The position numbers and the translations under genes are program-made. DNA of 16,277 nucleotides from Desulfovibrio sp. (GTDB lineage Bacteria; Desulfobacterota; Desulfovibrionia; Desulfovibrionales; Desulfovibrionaceae): NCBI GenBank assembly GCA_022837365.1, contig JALHHV010000017.1:1-16277 (forward strand). Reading direction: 5' to 3'. Positions 7,763 through 13,987 of the stretch are shown here, piece by piece (position 1 is the stretch's first letter; every line of letters starts with the position of its first letter). Under the pieces are notes generated by a model that saw only the letters and a program-made list of their open reading frames with translations, had not been told where the DNA came from and searched no databases.

Positions 7763-8353
7763 ATGGAGAATGCACTCCGTTCAGAGCGTTCCCGCAACGC
7801 CGTCATCCAGGCCGCACTCACCATCATAGGCCGCGACGGGCCGGGGCGGCTGACCCTGGACGCCATCGCCCGCGAAAGCGGGCTCAGCAAGGGCGGGCTG
7901 ACGCACCAGTTCCGCACCAAGGGCGCCGTGTTGCAGGCCCTGCTCGAATACCAGATAGAATATTTCGCGAAATTCTCCCGCGACTATTTGCAGGAGATCG
8001 ACCCCGCGCAGCCCGAGCCCCGCCTGGTGTCGCAGATAGCGACATTGCGGGAGATCGCCGTCACCAGGCAGCAGCATTCCGTGGCGTTCGCCATCCTCGG
8101 CGCCTTGACCGACGCTCCCGACCTGCTGTCCATCATCATCGAGCGCGACACCGAAGCCATCGAGCAGATCAAGGCCGAAGCCGCCGACCCGGACCTGGCC
8201 CTGCTGCGCTGGGCCGCCGCCAGGGGGCTGGCCCTGACCACCCTGTTCAGGATCTGCCCACTTTCCCGGGAAGATCGCGAGCGCCTGTTCGACCTGCTGC
8301 TCGACGACCAGTACTGGCAGCATCGGGCAGACCCGCCGAAGCCCGGCGTCTAG
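7763..8353 (+). CDS. TetR/AcrR-family transcriptional regulator
   Basis: TetR-family proteins are dimeric one-component regulators, usually repressors, that release DNA when a small ligand binds the C-terminal domain. The 196-residue product has the family DNA-binding domain at about 9-60, with the helix-turn-helix TLDAIARESGLSKGGLTHQF at 31-50 followed by the typical RTKGAVLQALLEY. The helical C-terminal half (about 65-185) is the ligand and dimer domain; its ligand is unknown. ATG at 7763 has GAGAGG six bases upstream and gives a normal family length; the open frame extends far upstream across the tRNA, which cannot be coding. It is closed by a terminator at 8450-8496. A palindrome just beyond that terminator suggests it controls the DUF3313 lipoprotein gene downstream. 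Confidence 0.9.
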   Translation: MENALRSERSRNAVIQAALTIIGRDGPGRLTLDAIARESGLSKGGLTHQFRTKGAVLQALLEYQIEYFAKFSRDYLQEIDPAQPEPRLVSQIATLREIAVTRQQHSVAFAILGALTDAPDLLSIIIERDTEAIEQIKAEAADPDLALLRWAAARGLALTTLFRICPLSREDRERLFDLLLDDQYWQHRADPPKPGV

Positions 8354-8373
8354 CCCCGCCCCGCAATTCCCCA

Positions 8374-8416
8374 CGGCCCCGTGCCGGTTGCACTACCCGC
8401 GACCGGCACGGGGCCG
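8374..8416 (+). other. long perfect hairpin after the TetR gene
   Basis: CGGCCCCGTGCCGGT (8374-8388) pairs perfectly over 15 bp with 8402-8416, with a 13-base loop. It starts 20 bases after the TetR stop and has no T run, so it may protect the mRNA 3' end rather than terminate. The true terminator lies further on at 8450. Confidence 0.5.
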
Positions 8417-8449
8417 CCGCCATTGAACCGCACGGCTCCTCCCCGCCTC

Positions 8450-8496
8450 GCGCCCGCCCGGCGGCCCACCTGCGACCGGCGGGCGCTCCTTTTTTT
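8450..8496 (+). terminator. intrinsic terminator of the TetR gene
   Basis: GCGCCCGCCCGG (8450-8461) pairs with CCGGCGGGCGC (8476-8486) over 11 bp with one bulged C. It is followed by TCC and a run of seven T (8490-8496). It separates the regulator from the downstream promoter. Confidence 0.8.
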
Positions 8497-8504
8497 ACCA
8501 ATAT

Positions 8505-8543
8505 AAAAACAGACTGGACGGTTTGTTTTTTTGCGGATAGATT
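8505..8543 (+). promoter_or_regulatory. TetR-operator-like inverted repeat and promoter for the DUF3313 gene
   Basis: AAAAACAGAC (8505-8514) and GTTTGTTTTT (8521-8530) are inverted copies matching at 9 of 10 positions around a 6-base centre. Size and symmetry fit a TetR-family operator. A possible -35 CTGGAC (8514-8519) and -10 TAGATT (8538-8543), 18 bases apart, overlap it, so binding would block transcription of the lipoprotein gene. The block is sharply AT-rich against its GC-rich surroundings. It ends about 135 bases before the lipoprotein ATG. The link to the adjacent regulator is inferred from position. Confidence 0.5.
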
Positions 8544-8678
8544 GGCTTCGCATCCGGCACAACGCCGCCACCGCGGCCGCGCGCGAGCCGGAGACAACGC
8601 CGCCGCATCGACGCAAGGCCGCATGAGGAACGCGGCCGCTCTCCCTGAAGCGACTCACGATCAACACCGGAGGATTCC

Positions 8679-9341
8679 ATGATTACACGCCTCATGACCC
8701 GACACCTGGTGCCGCTCATCGCCTGCGCACTCCTGGCGGGGTGCGCGGGCACGAAGCCCGCCGCATACAACGGCATCGCCTCGTCTCCGTACCTGACCCC
8801 CGATCCCGACGACGCGTCGGACCGCACCCCCTACAGGTATGCGGCACGGGTGAACTGGAACGGATACAGGAAACTGGTGCTCGACAACGTCAGCATCTAC
8901 AAGGGGACGGACCATCAGTTCGCCGACATTTCCGAAGGGGAAAAGACGGAACTTGCCACCTACATGCAGGCCCGGTTCGCCGAAAAGCTGGGCACGCGGT
9001 TCCAGATCACCGACAGCCCCGCCCCCGACACGCTGCGCGTGGCCCTGACGCTGACGGGAGCGGAAAAGACCACGCCGGTGCTGGGCACGGTGTCGCGGTT
9101 CGACCTGTTGGGGGGCGTGTACAACGGCGTGCAGAGTTTCCGGGACAGGGAAGGAACCTTCACCGGTTCGGTGATCTATGCCGTGGAAGTCTATGACGCC
9201 CAGACCTCCCGCCTGCTCATGGCGTACATTTCCAGGCAATATCCGAACCCCATGAACATAGGGGCCAGCATCGGAGCGCTGGAAGCGGCGAAGACAGGCA
9301 TCGAAAAGGGCGCGGAGGACATCGTGGATCGCTTGAAATAA
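8679..9341 (+). CDS. DUF3313-like lipoprotein
   Basis: The 220-residue product has a lipoprotein signal: a basic start, a hydrophobic stretch, and lipobox LAGC with lipidated Cys22. It is therefore anchored in the inner or outer membrane facing the periplasm. The body resembles the DUF3313 family, with the opening SPYLTPDPDD, a YRKLVLDNVSIY strand (44-55), and a C-terminal part containing GTFTGSVIYAVEVYDAQTSRLL. The biochemical function of the family is unknown. ATG at 8679 has a strong GGAGG site. It is preceded by an operator-like palindrome and a TetR-type regulator on the same strand, so expression is probably induced by an unknown ligand. It appears monocistronic. Confidence 0.8.
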   Translation: MITRLMTRHLVPLIACALLAGCAGTKPAAYNGIASSPYLTPDPDDASDRTPYRYAARVNWNGYRKLVLDNVSIYKGTDHQFADISEGEKTELATYMQARFAEKLGTRFQITDSPAPDTLRVALTLTGAEKTTPVLGTVSRFDLLGGVYNGVQSFRDREGTFTGSVIYAVEVYDAQTSRLLMAYISRQYPNPMNIGASIGALEAAKTGIEKGAEDIVDRLK

Positions 9342-9374
9342 ACCGTTGGCGGCGTTCCGCGGGCGAGGGGCATC

Positions 9375-9465
9375 CCCCTTGTCTCCTGCCGTCGCCCTCT
9401 TCCACCCGCCGTCCGGTTCTCCTTTGTCCTCCCGCTTTCCCCCTGATCCGCCCGCTTTCCCTGAC
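9375..9465 (+). terminator. C-rich, G-poor tract, possible Rho-dependent termination region
   Basis: After the lipoprotein stop the plus strand becomes strongly pyrimidine-rich, with repeated CTTTCC, TCCTCCC and TTCTCC words and few G over about 90 bases. C-rich, unstructured RNA is typical of Rho loading sites. No motif is diagnostic, so this is tentative. Confidence 0.25.
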
Positions 9466-9537
9466 ACCAGCGGCAAGAGACGCGGGAATCCGCCCGGCCA
9501 TTTCCCCCGTGCCCCTGGCGCCCTCCCCTGAATGGCA

Positions 9538-9563
9538 AGGGCGTACGCAACCGCGTACGCCCT
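9538..9563. terminator. bidirectional terminator-like hairpin between convergent genes
   Basis: AGGGCGTACGC (9538-9548) pairs perfectly with GCGTACGCCCT (9553-9563) around AACC. It lies between the rightward lipoprotein gene and the leftward YkgJ-like gene, 21 bases beyond the latter's stop. T runs are weak on both sides (CTCTT on plus), so it may work with Rho. Confidence 0.55.
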
Positions 9564-9584
9564 CTTCGTCTGCCCGCGCAGGGC

Positions 9585-10277
9585 TCAGGTGTTGCCGTAC
9601 CCCGTTCCCGCCCCGCCCTCCACGCCGAACATCTCCACCGCCGCCTCGATGAGGCCGGGTTCCATGAAGTCCGTGCTGCGCTCTATCTGGCGAGTGGCCG
9701 CGCGGCGCATGCCCGCCACGAAGGGGGCGGCTCCGCCGCCATGTGTGGCGTCCAGGGCGTCGGCCACGGTGCCGCACAGGTAGTGCACGCACAGCGGCGA
9801 CTTGAAGAGGCGCAGCGGGCAACCGGTGGCCGTCAGGTACGGGCAGCCCCGCTCCCCCATGACCGCGCCCCCGGCGTGGTGCGCGCCCTCCACGGCCTGA
9901 AGGCGCGCCAGCGCGTCGGCCATGCGCAGGGCAAGCCCGCTGGGCTGCTGCATCATGATGTCCGACAGGCTGAACACCACGTTGTGGCTGCGGTTGCAGC
10001 AGCCCAGCGGGGGCCGTTCGCAGCCGTCGCGGCAGATGTGCTTGGTGGCGTGGCCCTGCACCACGTCCAGTTGGCGGGTGTACAGGGAATAGCCGATGAG
10101 CGCGCGGCGCAGGCCGTCGTCCATGGCTCCCAGATGCGCGCTGAGCCGGGTGACCTGGCGGCGCACCGTGCGCTGTGACAGCAACGGGTAGCCCCGCCCG
10201 GCGAACAGGGTCACGTCGTGGTCCACGCCGCCGGTCTCCGGGCCCGGCAAGGCGTCGAGCCAGCCGTCGATGGGCAT
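9585..10277 (-). CDS. cysteine-rich YkgJ-like metal-binding protein
   Basis: The 230-residue product carries eight cysteines in two groups: C82-x3-C86-x6-C93-C94 and C145-x7-C153-x9-C163-x4-C168. The first group followed by NRSHNVVFSLSDI, and the second as GCPYL...GCPLR...PLCVHYLC, resemble the YkgJ (CxxCxxCC, PF03692) layout, thought to bind Zn or an Fe-S cluster. The match is by pattern only and the spacing is non-standard. No signal peptide or membrane segment is seen, so it is probably cytoplasmic. ATG at 10277 is the first plausible start, with AAGGTG about 12 bases upstream; an in-frame extension to 10727 is unlikely. A good -10 element lies about 200 bases upstream, so the leader is long. 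Confidence 0.65.
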   Translation of the reverse strand: MPIDGWLDALPGPETGGVDHDVTLFAGRGYPLLSQRTVRRQVTRLSAHLGAMDDGLRRALIGYSLYTRQLDVVQGHATKHICRDGCERPPLGCCNRSHNVVFSLSDIMMQQPSGLALRMADALARLQAVEGAHHAGGAVMGERGCPYLTATGCPLRLFKSPLCVHYLCGTVADALDATHGGGAAPFVAGMRRAATRQIERSTDFMEPGLIEAAVEMFGVEGGAGTGYGNT

Positions 10278-10632
10278 GGGCGGTGCACCTTTGCGGATTG
10301 CGGGGTAAATGGACAGCCGAGAGGGAAACGAAGAGGAAACGGCGAAGACGCGCCATCCGCCCTGCATCCGCACACATCGGACGGCACGACGGCGGGGCGT
10401 CGCCCGCTGCTCGCCGCAGCGCACGACGCCTTCCACCGAAGATTGCTGTCCTGTCGCGTAGCATGCCGTTTCGCGTATTGTACACCACGATCTTGATGCA
10501 TCGCCGCACGAGTGGTGCACCTTGCCACTCTCTTCCCATCGTCCCCGCACATTCGCCGCATGACGTGCCGCAACACCACGGCAAGGCGTCACGCTACCCG
10601 CCCCGCTGCCCGCCCGGCGCGCAAAAAGCGAA
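10278..10632. other. leader and upstream region of the YkgJ-like gene
   Basis: This holds the long minus-strand leader of the YkgJ-like gene, its candidate promoter, and a flanking inverted repeat (10480-10520). The leader contains two GGAAACG copies (plus strand, near 10323-10342) and a small GGGCG-T-CGCCC hairpin near 10395. No extra coding sequence is supported. Confidence 0.5.
10477..10520 (-). promoter_or_regulatory. candidate promoter and inverted repeat upstream of the YkgJ-like gene
   Basis: On the minus strand TACAAT (10477-10482) is a good -10 element, without a clear -35 at 17 bases. The plus-strand words GTACACCAC (10480-10488) and GTGGTGCAC (10512-10520) are inverted copies matching at 8 of 9 positions and spaced 23 bases apart; the first overlaps the -10. 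This could be a two-site operator. The function is inferred from position. Confidence 0.4.
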
Positions 10633-10658
10633 GGGGCATGGCCCAAAGGCCATGCCCC
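10623..10658 (-). terminator. intrinsic terminator of the porin gene
   Basis: An 11-bp perfect stem (10633-10643 with 10648-10658, loop CAAA) is followed on the minus strand by TTCGC and then five T (plus AAAAA at 10623-10627). It lies about 95 bases past the porin stop codon. The T run is offset by five bases, so efficiency is uncertain. Confidence 0.65.
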
Positions 10659-10752
10659 CGTTGCATTCCGCGCCCGGTTCTGCCGGTGCGCGCGTCGTCC
10701 CTTCGGCCGGCACCCTGCGCCGGTCACGCCGCGCGGCCGCGGGACGCCGTGA

Positions 10753-12068
10753 CTAGAACTCGTACACCAGGTTGAAGGTCAGCTTCTTGGCGGAGTTCAG
10801 GTCTTCGCCCACGGCACCCCAGGTGTCCTCGTCCAGGTCCAGGCGGATGTAGCCCATTTCCAGGATGAAGGTGAGGTTTTCGTAGATCTGGTAGGTGTGA
10901 TCGAAGTTCACTTCCCAGGCGCTGTCCTCGTCGGTCAGGAACACGCCGCCCTGGGCCGGAGCCAGCGCGTCGGCGAGACGCCGACGCCCCACAGGCCCGC
11001 GCCGTTCAGGGCGAACTGGCTGTCCTGGTTGAACGCGGAGCCGGGGAAGCCGAAGCTGGTGGGCGCCCAGGCGTTGGGCGAGATGGAGGGCATGCGCTCG
11101 GAGCCGTTGTCGAGGTCGTCGTCTTCGCCGCTGCCGTACCAAGCGAACACGCCGGGGGTCATCATGTCCATCTTGTACTCGACCATGGCCGAAACCAGCC
11201 AGCCTTCGCGGGTGGCGTAGTCGTCGTCGGCGTCCTTGTTGCCGTAGGTGAAGTCCATCTTCACGGCAAAGGGATCGAACATGGTCAGTTCAAAGGCCAC
11301 GCCGCCCCACCACGCATTGTGGGTGGTGGTGTCGTCGCCGGTCAGCAGGCCGGTGCTCTGGCCAAGGCTCTGCATGCCGGCCTGGAAGACGTCCCACGAG
11401 TCGGTGTTGTAGTTGGCGCCGCTGCCGTCCACGTCCTTGCCCACCGAGGCGTACAGGACATACGGGGTCACGCTGACGCCGTCCAGGGTCACCGGCGCGG
11501 TCAGACCGAACACGTCCACTTCGTCGAAGTCGTTCTTGGTGTCGGTGTTGCCGGAATCGTTGTCGTAGGGGCGCGCCCAGAAGGCGGTGAGGCCCAGGTT
11601 TTCATTGACGGCGTAGCTCAGCACCAGGGCGGCCACGTCCTCGTCGCTCAGGATGGGGCTGGCGCCGAAGGTGGCGCCGGGCAGGTCCATGCCCTGCAGG
11701 CCCATGCGCACCTTCAGTTCGGTTTCGGGCACGATCCAGTCGATGTACGACCGGCGCACCTTCACCGACTTGCCGTCGGAACCCAGGGCGCCGTCTTCCT
11801 GGCCCCAGGTGGTGGTGCCCATTTCCAGGAACACCACGCCGCGCAGCGATTCGCTGGCGATGATGTCGATCTGGGTGCGCAGCCGCTGGTGGGCGGCGAA
11901 ATCGTCTTCGCTGTCCCCGCCGTCATCGGCGGCGCGGTAGTTCATGCCGTCGGTCCACGAGAAGTCGAAGGCCCATTCGCCCTTGGCCTCGATGGTCGCC
12001 GCACCGGCCGGGGATACGGCGCCGCACAGCAGCGCCATGCCCAGCAGCAGCGTGATCAAACGTTTCAT
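10753..12068 (-). pseudogene. outer-membrane porin, frameshifted
   Basis: This is a Desulfovibrio-type homotrimeric porin, a beta-barrel for diffusion of small solutes. ATG at 12068 has GGAGG upstream and begins a signal peptide ending SPAGA (residue 23). About 363 residues are read in the first frame, rich in alternating aromatic strands. That frame then runs into 13 foreign residues and a TGA at 10935. The remaining 74 residues lie one frame away (from about 10977) and run LADALAPAQGG to LTFNLVYEF. They end with the C-terminal Phe used in barrel assembly. Adding one base near 10976 joins both parts into about 438 residues, a normal porin length. The break is at a perfect 9-bp hairpin, so a sequencing or assembly error is as likely as a true mutation. 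If real, the protein lacks its last strands and probably cannot fold. Transcription starts at a Fur-box promoter. Confidence 0.85.
10967..10987. repeat. perfect hairpin at the porin frameshift
   Basis: GCGTCGGCG (10967-10975) and CGCCGACGC (10979-10987) are exact inverted copies with a 3-base loop AGA. The switch of reading frame in the porin must fall within or next to this element. Such tight GC hairpins cause both polymerase slippage and base-calling compressions. Confidence 0.8.
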
Positions 12069-12172
12069 GTTTCCTCCTTCCTTGCAGGAATATTCTTCGG
12101 ACCGGCGGCATTGGCGCCGCGCGGCCCCGTGCAACGCCGCGCCGCGCAGGGGTGCGGCGGGCGTTTCCGTGT

Positions 12173-12201
12173 CGAATACTGAAAACGATTTTCAGAGTCA
12201 A
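12173..12201 (-). promoter_or_regulatory. Fur-regulated promoter of the porin gene
   Basis: On the minus strand TTGACT (-35, 12196-12201) and TATTCG (-10, 12173-12178) are separated by exactly 17 bases. Those 17 bases are a near-perfect palindrome, CTGAAAACGATTTTCAG on the plus strand (12179-12195). It matches the Fur box described for Desulfovibrio (WTGAAAATNATTTTCAW). Fur bound here would cover both hexamers, so the porin should be repressed when iron is plentiful. The leader to the porin ATG is about 100 bases. Confidence 0.8.
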
Positions 12202-12280
12202 TCTCATATCTGAAGAATCCCGGTTTCTCGCCCGCTGCCTTCCCTCCCCCTGCGCCGGGGCACGGCCAGACTCCATTCCG

Positions 12281-12325
12281 GTTTCGAAACATCACCGAAA
12301 CGTATCGTTTCACGATGATACATCA
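12281..12325. repeat. cluster of GAAAC palindromes
   Basis: GTTTCGAAAC (12281-12290) is a perfect palindrome and GAAACG-TAT-CGTTTC (12297-12311) is another. GATGA-TACA-TCATC (12314-12327) follows immediately. Four GTTTC/GAAAC half-sites within 31 bases suggest binding of a dimeric regulator. No known Desulfovibrio motif (Rex, HcpR, Fur) fits. Confidence 0.4.
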
Positions 12326-12393
12326 TCCGGAAAATGCATCACGGAATGCCACGCCATGTCGCACTGCGGCACACTCATCCGGATACGTATTTT

Positions 12394-12458
12394 CTACCTG
12401 AGCAGTAGCATTGATATTCTACTATTGCAGTAGACAATCAAATCTACCACGCAAGTAG
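12394..12458 (+). promoter_or_regulatory. three CTAC-N7-GTAG palindromes, 25-bp period, upstream of tmcD
   Basis: The copies are CTACCTGAGCAGTAG (12394-12408), CTACTATTGCAGTAG (12419-12433) and CTACCACGCAAGTAG (12444-12458). All are 15 bases with the same arms, a T before each, and GCA within the seven centre bases of every copy. Starts are exactly 25 bases apart. They end about 115 bases upstream of the sigma-54-like element of tmcD, a usual place for enhancer-binding-protein sites. Alternatively copy 2 lies between TTGATA (12411-12416) and GACAAT (12433-12438), and the array may be an operator set over a sigma-70 promoter. Confidence 0.65.
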
Positions 12459-12572
12459 ACTACTATTTTTTACAACACCACTTCCCCGGTAGTCTTTCCT
12501 GTGTTACACCATCTTCAAATACATCCGCATTTGCGACGTCACATTACAGTGCAACGATCATTCTTCTGCGCC

Positions 12573-12587
12573 TGGCATACAAGATGC
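12573..12587 (+). promoter_or_regulatory. sigma-54-type promoter element of the tmc operon
   Basis: TGGCATACAAGATGC has GG and GC exactly 10 bases apart, the invariant -24/-12 spacing of RpoN promoters, and the TGGCA start of the consensus. The predicted start of transcription is near 12599, at the ribosome-binding site AGGAGG (12599-12604), giving an unusually short leader before ATG at 12610. The element is also an inverted repeat (GGCAT-ACAAG-ATGCC), so a repressor site is an alternative. Confidence 0.45.
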
Positions 12588-12609
12588 CGGATCAGAACAG
12601 GAGGTCCGC

Positions 12610-13965
12610 ATGTCCACATCCACCGCAACCCCGCAAACGGCCCACGGCCAGCCGGAAGCGCCGCCCGCCGCGCACGCCGCCGCGGGGCTTCCGCACCCCG
12701 ATCCCGGCGACTGGGAGCCGGGCAGGCGGGTCATCGCGCCGTCCTTCGCGCCGCTGCCCGGCCATCAGTGGCAGGAAGAGCCGCTCATGTCGCACGACGG
12801 CATGCACGTGGCCGCCGTGGTCCGGCAGGAGGACGACAGCTTCACCATGCGCGTGGACGACGAGGTCTGGGATGCGGGGTTCGACAAGGTCTGGTCGCCG
12901 CGCTTCCTGCCCGACGGACGGCTGGTCGCCATCGTGCAGCAGGACGGGGAATGGACCGTGGCCGTGGACGGCGAGACGTGGCCGGACACCTACGGATTCA
13001 TCTGGTCGCTGCTGCACGGCCCCGCCGGAAAGGTGATCGCCGCCGTACAGCAGGACATGCGCTACGGCATGATCGTGGACGGTGAGCCCTGGGAGACGTT
13101 GTACGAAAACGCCAACAACTTCGCCCTCAGCCCCGACGGCCGCCGCACCGCCGCCGTGGTGCAGACCGTGCCGCTGGGCCAGGCCGACATCGAGACCTTC
13201 ACCAGGGGCGTGTACAGCGTGGCCGTGGACGGCGAGGCATGGGGCCGCAACTTCATGAACGTGTGGACGCCCGTGTTCGACAACCGCAACGACCGGGTGG
13301 CCGCGCAGGTGCGCCTTTCCCATTCCGAATACACCGTGGCCGTCAACGGCGCGCCGTGGCCCGCCACGTTCCCCTGCGTGTGGGAACCCTGCTTCGACCC
13401 GGCCACCGGCGCGGTGGCCGCCCCCGTGCGCAAGGACGGCCGCTGGGGCATGGCCCTGGACGGCACCCTGCTGTGGGAGGCGCGCTTCTTCCAGTGCTGG
13501 ACGCCCGCCTGGAGCCCCGACGGGCGGCACCTGTGGGCCATCGTGGCCCCCCGCTACGGCAGCTTCACCGTGGCCCGCGACGCGTCGCCCTGGCCATTCG
13601 CCGCCCCGGTGGTCACCGACCTGGTCCTGTCACCCGACGGCGCCCGCGCCGCTGCCCTGGCCAGCCACGACAACGCGGCCTGGCAGGTGGTGGTGGACGG
13701 CGTGGTCTGGCCCGGCCGGTGGGACATGGCCTGGCGGCCCGTGTTCAGCCCGTGCGGGCGGCACGTGGCTGTGCGGGTGAAGGACCGGGGCCGCGAAACG
13801 GTGCTGCTGGACGGCCGCCCGTGGCGCGAAGCGTTCACCACGGCGTGGGACCCGGTGTTCGGCCCCGCCACGGCCAACGGCGCGGGCATGGCCGTGCTGC
13901 TGCGGGGCATCCGCGACGGCGCGTGCGAACGGTGGGTGGCCACCCCCGACGACTTCAGGGCCTGA
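12610..13965 (+). CDS. tmcD: TmcD, tryptophan-rich subunit of the Tmc redox complex
   Basis: TmcD is a soluble subunit of the Desulfovibrio transmembrane complex Tmc. The 451-residue product lacks a signal peptide or membrane helix, so it should sit on the cytoplasmic face. It has a proline/alanine-rich N-terminus (about 1-50), then repeated units of roughly 45-50 residues of type vDGexW...vWsPvFspDGrhvAav. Examples lie near 83-110, 118-146, 156-184, 206-232, 244-270, 283-312, 362-390 and 400-418. It contains 25 tryptophans (5.5 %). This looks like a WD40/TolB-like beta-propeller; its exact role in the complex is not established by sequence. ATG at 12610 has AGGAGG upstream. It is the first gene of tmcD-tmcC-tmcB-tmcA, 22 bases before tmcC. 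Confidence 0.88.
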   Translation: MSTSTATPQTAHGQPEAPPAAHAAAGLPHPDPGDWEPGRRVIAPSFAPLPGHQWQEEPLMSHDGMHVAAVVRQEDDSFTMRVDDEVWDAGFDKVWSPRFLPDGRLVAIVQQDGEWTVAVDGETWPDTYGFIWSLLHGPAGKVIAAVQQDMRYGMIVDGEPWETLYENANNFALSPDGRRTAAVVQTVPLGQADIETFTRGVYSVAVDGEAWGRNFMNVWTPVFDNRNDRVAAQVRLSHSEYTVAVNGAPWPATFPCVWEPCFDPATGAVAAPVRKDGRWGMALDGTLLWEARFFQCWTPAWSPDGRHLWAIVAPRYGSFTVARDASPWPFAAPVVTDLVLSPDGARAAALASHDNAAWQVVVDGVVWPGRWDMAWRPVFSPCGRHVAVRVKDRGRETVLLDGRPWREAFTTAWDPVFGPATANGAGMAVLLRGIRDGACERWVATPDDFRA

Positions 13966-13987
13966 CCGGCCAGCGGAGGCGACAGCA

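Larger units (their letters stand above)
12069..12609. other. 541-bp divergent regulatory region between porin and tmcD
   Basis: No gene is supported. In order from the porin side it holds the porin leader (12069-12172), the Fur-box promoter (12173-12201), a cluster of GAAAC palindromes (12281-12325), three evenly spaced CTAC-N7-GTAG palindromes (12394-12458), a small GTGTTACAC palindrome near 12502, and a sigma-54-type element (12573-12587). It is markedly less GC-rich than the flanking genes, especially 12380-12560. Confidence 0.75.

Noticed and set aside
12416..12437. Minus-strand promoter TTGATT with GAATAT/AATATC overlapping palindrome 2
   Set aside because: The -10 is poor, and the porin already has a far better promoter with a Fur box closer to its start.
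12394..12458. CTAC repeats read as a CRISPR array
   Set aside because: Only three 15-base palindromic units with 10-base gaps; repeat and spacer sizes are far below those of CRISPR arrays, and no cas gene is nearby.
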